Source: Zingiber officinale (Eukaryota; Streptophyta; Magnoliopsida; Zingiberales; Zingiberaceae). From it: 64,000 nt of DNA. Each line of letters opens with the position of its first letter. Position 1 is the stretch's first letter. The notes below the pieces were generated by a model. It had not been told where the DNA came from, did not search any database, and saw nothing but the letters and a program-made list of their open reading frames with translations. The position numbers and the translations under genes are program-made. This document shows, in pieces, positions 32,375 to 42,481 of this stretch. The stretch spans positions 57,240,799-57,304,798 of the forward strand of contig NC_055992.1 of the NCBI RefSeq assembly GCF_018446385.1. Reading direction: 5' to 3'.

Positions 32375-34168
32375 ATGGAATTCCGAGATGGGCTCGGATT
32401 CGACACGAGGGTGGCTCCTCCATACACTTCCACGAGCTTCGATTCTTGGAAATCAAGAATCGAAAATTTTCTTATGATGGAGATAGAGCAATGGTTTGCT
32501 CTAATGGAAGGCTTCAAGGCTCCAAGAAATTCAAAGGGCAAAGTTCTAAAGAAAAGCAAATGGAGCCCGGAGCAAGTCCAAAGGTGCGAGGCAAATGACA
32601 AAGTGACCAAGCTTTTGGTCAATTTATTGCCAAGCACCATTCTTTGCAAAATTGGAGAATTTGAAGATGCAAAGGAACTTTGGAGCAAATTGGCTAAGCT
32701 TCATGAAGAGATCCCCTCCACTGTACAAGATCATGAAGAATCCAGAGAGGGTGACTCTTTGGAGCAAGACCAAGAGGAGGACTCCGAGGTTGAGAGATGC
32801 TCAACCTCCGAAGAAGAGGAAATCCAAGAAGCTTCATCCTCAAGGGAATGCAACGAAGGGAACAAGGAGGGAGCATACTCCTTGTTTCATATTCAAGATG
32901 ATGAAGCCTCCACCTCTAGGATTGAGGGGGAGCAATCCTTGGTGACGCCGGATCAAGAAGAAGGAGAAGTTTCTACATCCGGGTCAAGAGATGAAGAGAT
33001 TGAAGAAGCTTCTACCTCCACGAGTCAAGAAAAATCAAATGGAGGAGAATCAAGATCGGATCAAGAGGAAGCTTCTACCTCCGGATCCAAAGGGAAAGAT
33101 GCCACCCCTACAAGCAAAGGTATAAATATTTCAATTAAAAATAAAAATCATATTATATGCTTTGAGTGTAGGGAACATGGGCACTACAAGAGCAATTGCC
33201 CTAAATTGGCCAAGAAGAAGGGCCAAGTGGCACAAAAGGGGGGCAAGGCGAAGCCCAAGGAGATCATCCCCGGAACAAAGAAGAGCAAGGAGCACATTGT
33301 GTGCTTCTCTTGCAATCAAAAAGGGCATTACCGAAGTCAATGCCCCAAGGGGAAGAAGATGGTCAAGGCTCAAGGAGGCATTCGTCAAGGGGGAGCCTCC
33401 AAGGTAAAGAAGAAGGTAACATTTATTGAGCCTACCCCCTTACATTATGGTGAAAAGCATGATAGTTCTAACTTTTATCATTTTAATGCAATTTACCATA
33501 AGAATAGAAAGCATGAGGGCTTTAAGGAAAAACATGTGGCCCTACATGCCAAAACTACCCAACCTAAGGTTAGGAAGGTAGATAGACACTTGGGCAATAA
33601 CTCTAAAGATTTTAGATACAAGCCCAAGAACAAATATGCTCATGAATCAAATGAAAAATCTAAAACTAAGGACTTAGTGTTAGAAAATCAAGTCTTGAGA
33701 TCAAGGCTTGATAAAATGGAAAAGACCCTAAAAAGGATGGAAAATATCCTATTAGGGCAAAATGAGCATAACCTAGGTTTAGGGGTACAAAAGCCATCCA
33801 ATGGCCATAGAGGTTTGGGATACAAACCAAAGGCTAAGAAGGATGTGCCCTCTTACCATAGAGTTCCATATAGTTATGGAACAAACCCTAGGTCTAGTGG
33901 TCAAGCCAAAAATACTAGGGAAGTCATCCCTAAGAGTATTTTTGCAATAAATGTGACTAAGACTTCTAAGAAGTCTAAGAAAGTCACAAACAAGGTCACA
34001 AGGGAGGTTATCCCTAGAGTTGACCTAGAAACTGTGATCAAGGCTTCTAAGAAGCCCAACAAGGTCACTAGGAAGGTACCTAGGGAAGTTATCCCTAGTG
34101 AGTACCTAGAGCATCCAATGAGCACAAATAGGTGTTGGGTTCCTAGGAGCATCTTCTCTACCCCATAG
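32375..34168 (+). CDS. Element D gag polyprotein, apparently intact
   Basis: 597 codons from ATG 32375 (MEFRDGLGFDTRVAPPYTST) to a stop at 34166-34168. The frame is open upstream to 32315 but without an ATG. Residues about 20-130 carry the copia-type UBN2/DUF4219 gag core (FDSWKSRIENFLMM, KVTKLLVNLLPSTILCKIGE, AKELWSKLAKLHEE). An acidic, Ser/Glu-rich low-complexity stretch follows (about 130-240). Two CX2CX4HX4C zinc knuckles, CFECREHGHYKSNC and CFSCNQKGHYRSQC, lie at about 262 and 310. The Lys-rich C-terminal half repeats KKxNKVT and REVIP motifs and has a short coiled-coil-like VLENQVLRSRLDKMEKTLKR. Gag would package RNA in virus-like particles. No stops or frameshifts were seen, in contrast to every other element here. 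Confidence 0.9.
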   Translation: MEFRDGLGFDTRVAPPYTSTSFDSWKSRIENFLMMEIEQWFALMEGFKAPRNSKGKVLKKSKWSPEQVQRCEANDKVTKLLVNLLPSTILCKIGEFEDAKELWSKLAKLHEEIPSTVQDHEESREGDSLEQDQEEDSEVERCSTSEEEEIQEASSSRECNEGNKEGAYSLFHIQDDEASTSRIEGEQSLVTPDQEEGEVSTSGSRDEEIEEASTSTSQEKSNGGESRSDQEEASTSGSKGKDATPTSKGINISIKNKNHIICFECREHGHYKSNCPKLAKKKGQVAQKGGKAKPKEIIPGTKKSKEHIVCFSCNQKGHYRSQCPKGKKMVKAQGGIRQGGASKVKKKVTFIEPTPLHYGEKHDSSNFYHFNAIYHKNRKHEGFKEKHVALHAKTTQPKVRKVDRHLGNNSKDFRYKPKNKYAHESNEKSKTKDLVLENQVLRSRLDKMEKTLKRMENILLGQNEHNLGLGVQKPSNGHRGLGYKPKAKKDVPSYHRVPYSYGTNPRSSGQAKNTREVIPKSIFAINVTKTSKKSKKVTNKVTREVIPRVDLETVIKASKKPNKVTRKVPREVIPSEYLEHPMSTNRCWVPRSIFSTP

Positions 34169-36510
34169 ATGGGTTAGAGAGTGTCAACTCCGATTAGAAG
34201 GGTAGTTAACCTGACTTTGAGGAAATTGACACTCAAGGAGCATTTTCAAGGTTTTTGTTAACCTTTGAAAATGAAGTGGATCTTTGTTTACTCCTTGAAA
34301 GAGTAAAATGTGCCTAATGGTGGAAGAATTGATTTTAAATCTTAAATGGCACATATTGGGAAATTCATAAGAACTATCAAGTTGGGATTTTGGTATGTTC
34401 TTAGGCAATTTAAGGCAATCCGGGCCTTAATTTAAAAGTGCTACTCTTGAGGAAAAATGGAATATGCTAACATTTGAGGACACGTTTATTTTCAATTGGC
34501 ATACATTAAATCAAGGAAATTAGAAATGCCAATTTAGGCTTTGGCATTCTCTTGTAGCACTTTAGGGCAATCTAGGTTTAAGGTGTAAGTTTAGCTAAGA
34601 CTTTAAGGATACTTAGATAGTTAATCTAGGTATATTTTATTTATGCTAAATCTTGCCATGATTGTTTGCCTATCATATGCCATGACATCATGTCTAGTTT
34701 TGCATTCATGTTTTATTATGAAAAATCCAAAAATACCATGTCATGACATTCATACATCATGTAGTAATAGGATATTTTCTTTTGAAAATTATTTTCTTTT
34801 GATGTATGCCATAACATAATCATGCATTAAGTTTAATTCCTTGTAATTAAGGACGAATGGCATTTAACAACAATTATTGACAAGTGACATCCTAGGTGGA
34901 TGTCTAATATCTCTAGAATGCCTAGATAGATATGCATGATCCCTAGATTAGGGCAAAAACCAAAATCTACATCTCACAAAGACTATAAGGTGACTTGTAT
35001 GTGATTAGTGCACATTAGATACAAGTGAGATGTTAGAAAGATGAACAAAACTCAAGATGTTGATTTAGTGCATTCTTTTGAGTTTTAGGTTCATCAAAAC
35101 ACATAGTTATGTGTTTTCCCATCATTGGGAAAGCTAATGTACAAGTCATGTGCATTATGCCCAAGGAACATGATGGGATATTGGTTTTGAAAATGTTTTT
35201 AAAATGTTTTTGGAAAACCTTGGTGAAGGCTATCTTTTGATAGTAATCACCATTGAATAGTTAGACACAAACTTGAAGAAAAACACTAAAGTTTTTGCAA
35301 GTTTTCAAGTTTGTGTCAATCTTTGAAAATATGATGTATTTTCATAGAAATCTATTTTTCCATGATTAAGTATTCCCTAAATAATGTCTACACGAAATTT
35401 CATGATTTTTGGATTTTTGTAGAATTTTCTAGGGGTTTCTGAAGTTGACTGAAATGGAATTTCAGCAACTATCAGACCTCCGATAGATCCATGGATCGAT
35501 TGGAGTGCCCGAATCGATCCGTGGATCGATTCAGAAGGCAAGTCTCCCGCGAGCAGAAGCTCGCTGGATCGATCAGCCGATCGATCCAGGTAGTCTGAAT
35601 CGATCAGTGGATCGATTCATAAAGGTTCAATCGATTGGAACCCAACTCCAATCGATCCAAGTTGCTGATTTTTGCTGGGTAGGCTTGATTTCATCATCTT
35701 TGAACCTCTTTGAGTCTAGGTAACCATTCCAAACCCCTAAAATACATTTGTATACATTCAAAGGGTGTTTTCATGTGAAAACAAGGATGGATTGGTTAAG
35801 GAAGGCTTCATTGAAGTTTAGGTTGAGGTTTGTTTCAAATTTTGAATATTTGAACCTCAAAACTTCTAAATTTGGGTTTCCTAAAGGTTTAGGGATTCCA
35901 AGTCATTGTTGGTGCAATGATAGAAGTCATCACCATGTCTTTAGGAGGAGGGACTCTTTAAAGACATGAAAAATTACTTTTCATGAACCTTGGAAGGTGG
36001 TTAACCTTCTGTAAAGAAAATGCTCATGTATGAGCTTTTGAACTTGAAATGGGGAGTGGATATCCTCATTATTTCAAGTGGGAACTCAAGTGGTTAGATA
36101 ATGCTCAAGGTTGGGTATTTGTCTACATTGAGGGAGAAGTTAAGGATAAATGAAGGGTATGGGACCTTCATTATCGTGTTGATCACAACGAGTGATGTTG
36201 TGAACAACGATGAGCAACTCTTCAGGGGGAGAGTTTTCAACAAATGGATTTGTTGATGTGTACCCAAAATTGGAGCATGGGTTGATGTGTGCCCAAAGAT
36301 GGGTTGATGTGTGCCAATAGGGGGAGAATGAAAGGACCTATGAATGGGTGTAAGTTAGGCTTCATTACCTAGAGGGAGTGTGCCCTCGTAGGGGGAGAAT
36401 GAAGAGCTTAATTTATACGTTCATTACCTAGTGGCATGAAGATTGAGGCTATAGGATTAGCCTAACTTACATGTGGTATTGTAAGTGTTATTGTGGTATT
36501 GTCAAACATC
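34169..36510 (+). other. Element D interior without coding sequence
   Basis: 2.3 kb between gag and the polypurine tract. The only frames over 60 codons are chance ones. It contains a GATC hairpin block (35484-35660) like that in the LTRs, and near 36225-36480 repeated phrases (GGGGGAGAATGAAG, TTGATGTGTGCCCAAA). No pol motif was found in any frame. Confidence 0.85.
35484..35660. repeat. Internal GATC hairpin block of element D
   Basis: Dyads with the same words as the LTR cluster: near 35488-35502, AATCGATCCGTGGATCGATT at about 35512-35531, GGATCGATC-AGCC-GATCGATCC at about 35567-35588, AATCGATCAGTGGATCGATT at about 35599-35618, then CAATCGATTGG and AATCGATCC. Not a copy of the LTR: the sequences between dyads differ. 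Confidence 0.88.
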
Positions 36511-36524
36511 AAAAAGGGGGAGAT
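36511..36524 (+). promoter_or_regulatory. Element D polypurine tract
   Basis: AAAAAGGGGGAGAT directly before the TGTTGG start of the right LTR. Confidence 0.93.
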
Positions 36525-37952
36525 TGTTGGTGCAACATCCCTCAGGTCAAGGTTGACCTGGGTGACCAAGCTGAGTCTTGGTTTGAGTTTAGATGTTTGA
36601 CAATAAGAAATTGATTGAAGAAGAGTCAAGTAGGTCAAGGTTGACCGGATACTTGACAGGGAAGTCCTGGTGAGTGAAGCCAGGCAGAAGGAAAACCCTA
36701 GTGAGTGAAGCTAGGTGAAAGTCCTGGTGAGTGAAGCCAGGCAGAAGGAAAACCCTAGTGAGTGAAGCTAGGTGAAAGTCCTGGTGAGTGAAGCCAGGTG
36801 AAAGCCCTGGTGAGTGAAGCTAGGCAGAAGGAAAACCCTAGTGAGTGAAGCTAGGTGAAAGTCCTGGTGAGTGAAGCCAGGCAAGGGAAAATCCAGATGG
36901 ATCAAGGATGATCGGACATCTGGTGTTGGGAAGTCCAAGTAGGTCAAGGGAGTGACCAGATACTTGGCATGAATAGAAAAGTCTAAGTGGGTCAAAGGAA
37001 TTGACCAAACACTTGGTGGGAAGTCCTAGCAGGTCAAAGGAGTGACCAGATGCTAGGCATGATGTACCAACAGGTCAAGGTTGACTGGATGTTGGTTTGA
37101 GAGGCTTGGAACTTGGTTTTGGGCAAAAACCAAGTGTTGGATCGATCAGTGGATCGATCCAGGAGCTGGATCGATCAGTGGATCGATCCAGGAGCTGGAT
37201 CGATCAGTGGATCGATCCAGGCTTCTCCTAAGCAAACAGAGAGCCTCTGGATCGATCCGTGGATCGATCCAGATGTTCCAATCGATCGATGGCGGCTGCT
37301 TCGCGCGATAAGCGCTGGATCAATCCGTGGATTGATCCAAGCGCTTTTCCAGAGCACAGAGGCGCTCTGGATCGATCCGTGGATCGATCCAAAGCCTCCC
37401 CGATCGATTGGGAACATTCGAATCGATCGGGATCCGACCGTTGGCGTCAATAAAGGCCGCAGGCGTTCATTTCCTTCGGCATCTCTTCACGGTTTCATCT
37501 CAGATCTTCGCCAGCTCCTCCACAGCACTCTCAAAGCTCGTGATCGCCAGTTCTTGAAGGTTCTTGGAAGCTCTCCGAGTCAAGAGGTGGATCAAAGGCA
37601 AGAAGAGAAGCTAGGGTTAGGGTTTTCTGCATTCATTGTAAGCTTTGTGCTTGTATTTTGTTTCCCTTTCCTTCTTCTTGTACCGAGAGTCTTGTAGGGC
37701 TTCTCCGCCCTCGGTAGTTACCGAAAAGGAGTGTTTCATAGTGGAGGGTGCGTGCGTGGTGTGGATCCTTGGATTAGTCACCTCCTTTGGAGGTGGATAC
37801 CAAGTAAAATCCTAGTGTTAGCGTGGTTGTATTTGTTTCTGTATTTTCCGCTGCATATTCTTGAAGAAACAATCAACGCCGAGCAACGCGGAGCACCGAG
37901 CGAACGCGACGAGCTATTCACCCCCCCCCTCTAGCTACTTTTGGTCCTAACA
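36525..37952 (+). repeat. Element D right LTR (57 bp longer than left)
   Basis: 1428 bp. Matches 30869-32239 with a handful of substitutions, except in the hairpin cluster at 37136-37425. There three consecutive GGATCGATCAGTGGATCGATCC units replace one, and at 37317-37338 a unit GGATCAATCC-GT-GGATTGATCC replaces the single GGATCGATCC of the left LTR. Confidence 0.95.
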
Positions 37953-37957
37953 ACTAT

Positions 37958-39333
37958 TAGTCCTTGGACCTGAAATCACCATGGATCCCTACATAAGGAG
38001 TTATGTACTTTGGCTTCATCAAACGTCACCCGTAACTGGGTGGACTATAAAGGCGATTACTGAGTATGTAACAAATTATGCAGAGGGATGTGAGTGATGT
38101 AGATGTGATCTATCCCTCCTATATGATGAGAGTTACATTGATATTCTTGATAGAGTGAGACCACTAAGTGCATGGCTATGCCCAAATGAGTCAATATGAG
38201 ATATTAAGCTCATTTGATCGAGTGAGTCTACTTGGGATTCAAGATTTAGATTGATTAGAGGATGACACGGTCTATGCCTCACATTGATCAATCTAGATGT
38301 CTAGGATAGAAGGACAATGTCATATATTGTGAGGAGTCACAATTAGTAGTCACAAGGTGATGTTGGATCTCAACATTCTTATAACTTGGGTAGTAATTAT
38401 GTGTTGCTAGATACCGCTCATTACTTATGCTTCTAAATGGGTTTAGGAGCATTTCTAACGTTATAAGAACCTATAGGGTCACACACAAAGGACAATTAGA
38501 TCGAAATTAGGTTCATATGATGAACCAAGAGGATTAGATTCATGTGATGAATCAAATTGGATTAAGAGTAATCCTAATTGGGATAATTGAGTTGGACTCA
38601 AGTTGATTCATGTGTTCAATGAGTCTAATTTAGATTATGACTCATTGGATCAATTTAATTAAATGAATTAGATTCATTATATTAAGTTGGTTTGAATCAA
38701 ATGGTTAGATTAGATCAACCATGAGAGAGATTTGGTCAAGTTTGACTTGACTTGAGAAGGAAGATGAAAGGTCAAGTTTGACTTGACCATTTGCCACCTC
38801 ATTTGTGAGTTGTCATTAGGAGGACTAATGATGATGTGCCACATCATCATAATTAGCACATGTGTGTGCCACCTCATGGAGGTTACAAATCCCCTCTTTA
38901 ATGGCCGACCACATTAAATGGAATGGGGGTTACAATTGTGGTCGGCCACATTTGAATTGCAATTGTATGCAATTCAAGGATTATTCAACTCATCTTATTT
39001 CTTGCTCTCCCTCTCCTCCTCCTTGGCCGAACCATCTAAGGTGCTAGCACACTTTTGTTTGGTCTTCTCCATCTAGTTTGTTCGTGTGGATACTTCTAGA
39101 GGATCGTACACTTGACGATCTCGAGATCCGGCGAACCGTTGGACGAGCGGGATTACGAAGGGCATCGCATCAAGGGTAAATTCCTTCTCCTTGTAGATCT
39201 AGTTTAGAACAAGCATAAGATACTCGTACTCGTAATGTTTTTCGAAAATTTTACTTCGTACGGATCCGGTGGCATGGGAATCGGGGTTTCTGCAACGCGA
39301 AAAAGCGGTTTTTATGGCCCAAAATTCCCAACA
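37958..39333 (+). repeat. Element E left LTR, second part
   Basis: Continues from 30868 after the ACTAT duplication and matches 45168-46543. Includes GGCCGACCACA ... GTGGTCGGCCACA inverted repeats near 38904-38950, a CT-rich stretch near 39003-39020, and the LTR end AATTCCCAACA. Confidence 0.94.
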
Positions 39334-39334
39334 G

Positions 39335-39346
39335 TGGTATCAGAGC
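39335..39346 (+). promoter_or_regulatory. Element E primer-binding site
   Basis: TGGTATCAGAGC one base after the LTR end: initiator Met tRNA complement. Confidence 0.95.
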
Positions 39347-40757
39347 CACGTGTGAAGTCTTGTACGAGTTTAATTTGTATTTTTAAGAAAAATATCAGTA
39401 CTGTACTTTTCTATGAATTTCTGATTTTTATGGGTATTTTTCTCGTAAAAGCGAAGCACAAGTGTTTAGACACTTGTAGGCTTCGACTACCGAGAAGATT
39501 TTTCCAAAACGACAAGGTTTTGCCCCAAATCTTTTTGGGACAGCGGACTAAGGCGATGTAGGATCGCTTAGGAACACTCGCGATGGTTATATCGCGGGTA
39601 GGGGCGCTGCCCTGACCCCGCAAGGGGATTTGTTCCGCGATTGAGCCCGTAACCCGCTAAATGGAACCGCCGGGAATTTTACTCATAAAAATTGTAGTAA
39701 AAATTAGAGAAAATACATAATTTAGAATTATGTATTATTTTGTGATAGTCATGGCCCAAAAGACCTAAAATGGATTTAAAAATTGTGTTGTAATTCATAT
39801 TACGGCCTGCGTGCCGTCATTTGTGTTGTGTGTGCTGTATACTTGATACGTAACCTCCGCGTCATGCCTCTCTTTTATTCTTGTTGTAAATTAGTTTAGA
39901 CTCAAATGTAACTCGAGTTTCAAAATTGTAATGTACAAAATTGGAGCCGTGGAAGGTCCACTAGAGACGGAGCTACGAGGAGGGCGCGAGCAACACAAGG
40001 TGGTCAAAGGGAGAAGCTTTGAGAAGTTGTTGACCCTAGGTTGACCATCCGATCTTCTCATTGGCTTGAGAAGATCGTAGTAGGGTCATGACTAATCACA
40101 AATAGTATAATTAATTGCTTGTGTGTGTGTATTTGATGCATGCTAGTAAAGTAGTTAATTAGCGCCTTAACGATTAGATTATATCTAAATCGTGTATAAG
40201 ATGCACCCTACGATTAGATTAGATCTCAATCGCATCAACTCTAAAATGCCTACCATGCCGTGATACCTATCACTACCTCGATCACATGTGTTGTTGAATC
40301 TGCCAAAGCAGAGCAACACATATTATCTTAGTAGGATACGGAGGGACAATCTTGGTCCCGCCTATCAATGCATGGGTGAGTAGAGACTCAATTTGATTGA
40401 GTACAACTAGTTAAATCGAGTTTAACTGTAGGCATTATCCAATGGTTGGAAGATAGGACAAATCACGTTTATATTAAATCTTTGGTGTATTAGCCAAAGC
40501 TAACTCGAGTTTTAATATAAATGCGGGTCTTGTCCTATAAACAAGAGTTGCATAGAGATGTAATTGGTAAATCGTTACCTACCGATCATACTAAGTCTTG
40601 GGTGATTTAGCCAAAGCTAACTCAAGGGTTAGTATGATATGGATCTTGTCCCACATGAGTTATAGAATTCAATGAGAGCATCATTTAGTTAAAGGCCTAA
40701 TTAAATAATTAAAAGAATATGATATTTATTTTCTGCATTTTTTTGTTGTAGATTGTC
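39347..40757 (+). other. Element E leader with hairpin ladder
   Basis: 1.4 kb before gag. From about 40168 it contains successive inverted repeats: ACGATT-AGAT/TCTAAATCGT near 40168-40193; a similar one near 40211-40233; TGTTG(TTGAA)TCTGC-CAAA-GCAGA(G)CAACA near 40288-40317; then two tandem nested hairpins at 40468-40521 and 40585-40638, each with an inner ...TTAGCCAAAGCTAACTC. Element B's leader has the same style. Confidence 0.75.
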
Positions 40758-42481
40758 ATGTCGAACACGAACACCTTCTTTCTGCGTTCTGTCCTTGATA
40801 AGGACAAGCTCAACGGAGCAAATTTCCTAGACTGGTACAGAAATCTGAGAATAGTTCTCACCCAAGAACGTAAACTGTACGTTCAGGAGCAACCCATTTC
40901 GGAGGCTCCTCCTGTCAATGTCACGCGAGCTGACAATATGCTTATAAGAAGCATCAAGATGAAGCATTAGATGTGTCATATCTTATGCTCGCGACCATGA
41001 ACTCTGAGCTTCAGAAGCAACATGAGTTAATGGGTGCTTATGATATGGTTGAACATCTTCATCAACTATATCAAGGACAAGCGCGGCATGAGAGATTTGA
41101 GATCTCAAGGGCACTATTTCAGTGCAAGATGTCAGATGGGGCTCCCGTAGGCTCATATGTACTCAAAATGATTGGGTACATAGAAAACCTACAGAGGTTG
41201 GGATTCCCGCTTTGCCAAGAGCTGACCACTGACCTGATCTTGCAATCCTTGCCGGATAGCTATAGTCAGTTTGTTCTAAACTACAATATGAATGAAATTG
41301 ACAAGCCACTGCCTGAGCTGCTTAGCATGTTAAGAACTGCTGAGCTAAACCTTAAGAAGGCAAAGCCCCACTCTGTTCTGATGGTTCAGAAACACAAGGG
41401 CAAGGGCAAAACCAAAGGCAAAGGAAAGTCCCAAGCCAAGGGCAAAGGCAAGGCACTGAAGCCTAAAGGAGGGGTCGCCAAGGATGCTACCTGCTTCCAC
41501 TGCGGTCAGAACGGGCACTGGAAGAGGAACTGCAAGGTGTACCTGGAAGATCTTAAGAAGAAGCGAAGTGAGACTTCCATTTCAAGTATATATGTTATAG
41601 AAGTCAATCTATCTATTTCTTCATCATGGGTATTAGATACCGGATGTGCTTCTCACATTTGTACTAATGTGCAGGCGCTGAGAAATAGCAGGGCATTGAC
41701 GAAGGGCGAGGTGGACCTACGAGTAGGCAATGGAGCACGGATTGCTGTTGTTGCTGTAGGAACTTATCATCTATCTCTGCCCTTTGTGCTTGTATTAGAA
41801 TTAAATGAATGTTGTTATGTGCTTGCTTTAACTAAGAACATAATTTCAGTTTCTTGTTTGGACAAGAAAGGTTTCTCTTTTATAATAAAGGACAAATGTT
41901 GTTCTGTTTATTTAAAAGATATGTTCTATTGTAGTGCACCTCTGATAAACAGACTCTACATTCTAGACCATGAAAGTCCTATCTATAACATAAATACCAA
42001 GAGGTTCAAGTCAAATGACATGAACCAAACCTATCTCTGGCACTGTCGCTTTGGTCATATAAATGACAAGCGCTTATCCCAGCTCCATAAGGATGGATTG
42101 CTAGACTCATTTGATTTTGAATCTTATGAGACGTGCGAGTCATGTCTATTAGGCAAAATGACCAAGACTCCCTTTAGTGGGCACAGCGAAAGAGCGACTG
42201 ATTTGTTAGGACTTATACATAGTGATGTATGTGGCCCTTTCAATGTCGCTGCTAGAGGCGGTTATAGGTACTTCATCACATTTACTGATGACTTCAGTAG
42301 ATATGGTTATGTGTATTTGATGACACATAAGTCTAAATCCTTAGAAAAGTTCAAAGAATTCAAGAATGAAGTACAGAACCAGTTTGGCAAGAGTATTAAG
42401 ATACTTCGATCAGATCGAGGAGGAGAATACCTTAGCCATGAGTTTCGTGACTATCTAGCTGAGTGTGGGATTCTATCCTAA
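40758..42481 (+). pseudogene. Element E gag, protease and integrase N-terminal part
   Basis: ATG at 40758 (MSNTNTFFLRSVLDKDKLNG) follows the leader and opens a copia gag. A small indel near 40950-40972 shifts frame, after which the frame is open to TAA at 42479-42481. In order: the gag_UBN2-like region (GAYDMVEHLHQLYQGQ, RFEISRALFQCKMSDGAPVG), a KGKGK linker, one zinc knuckle (CFHCGQNGHWKRNC, near 41490), the protease site VLDTGCASHIC (about 41630-41660), the GAG-pre-integrase HHCC segment (HCRFGHINDKRLSQLH, CESCLLGK) and the integrase core with DVCGPF, TDDFSRYG and RSDRGGEY. Gag and protease are here well preserved apart from the one shift. Confidence 0.92.

Larger units (their letters stand above)
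30869..37952 (+). mobile_element. Element D: gag-only (TR-GAG-like) retrotransposon, TSD ACTAT
   Basis: 7084 bp, with LTRs at 30869-32239 and 36525-37952, target duplications ACTAT at 30864-30868 and 37953-37957, tRNA-iMet primer site 32242-32253 and polypurine tract 36511-36523. The only long frame is a complete gag. 2.36 kb of non-coding DNA lies between gag and the 3' LTR, with no trace of protease, integrase or RT. This fits the described class of terminal-repeat retrotransposons with GAG domain, which need pol from a partner. LTR similarity is very high, so insertion was recent and later than E. Confidence 0.93.

Noticed and set aside
41390..41470. Lys/Gly repeat (KGKGK) as a possible separate gene
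   Set aside because: It is the basic linker before the zinc knuckle in element E gag.
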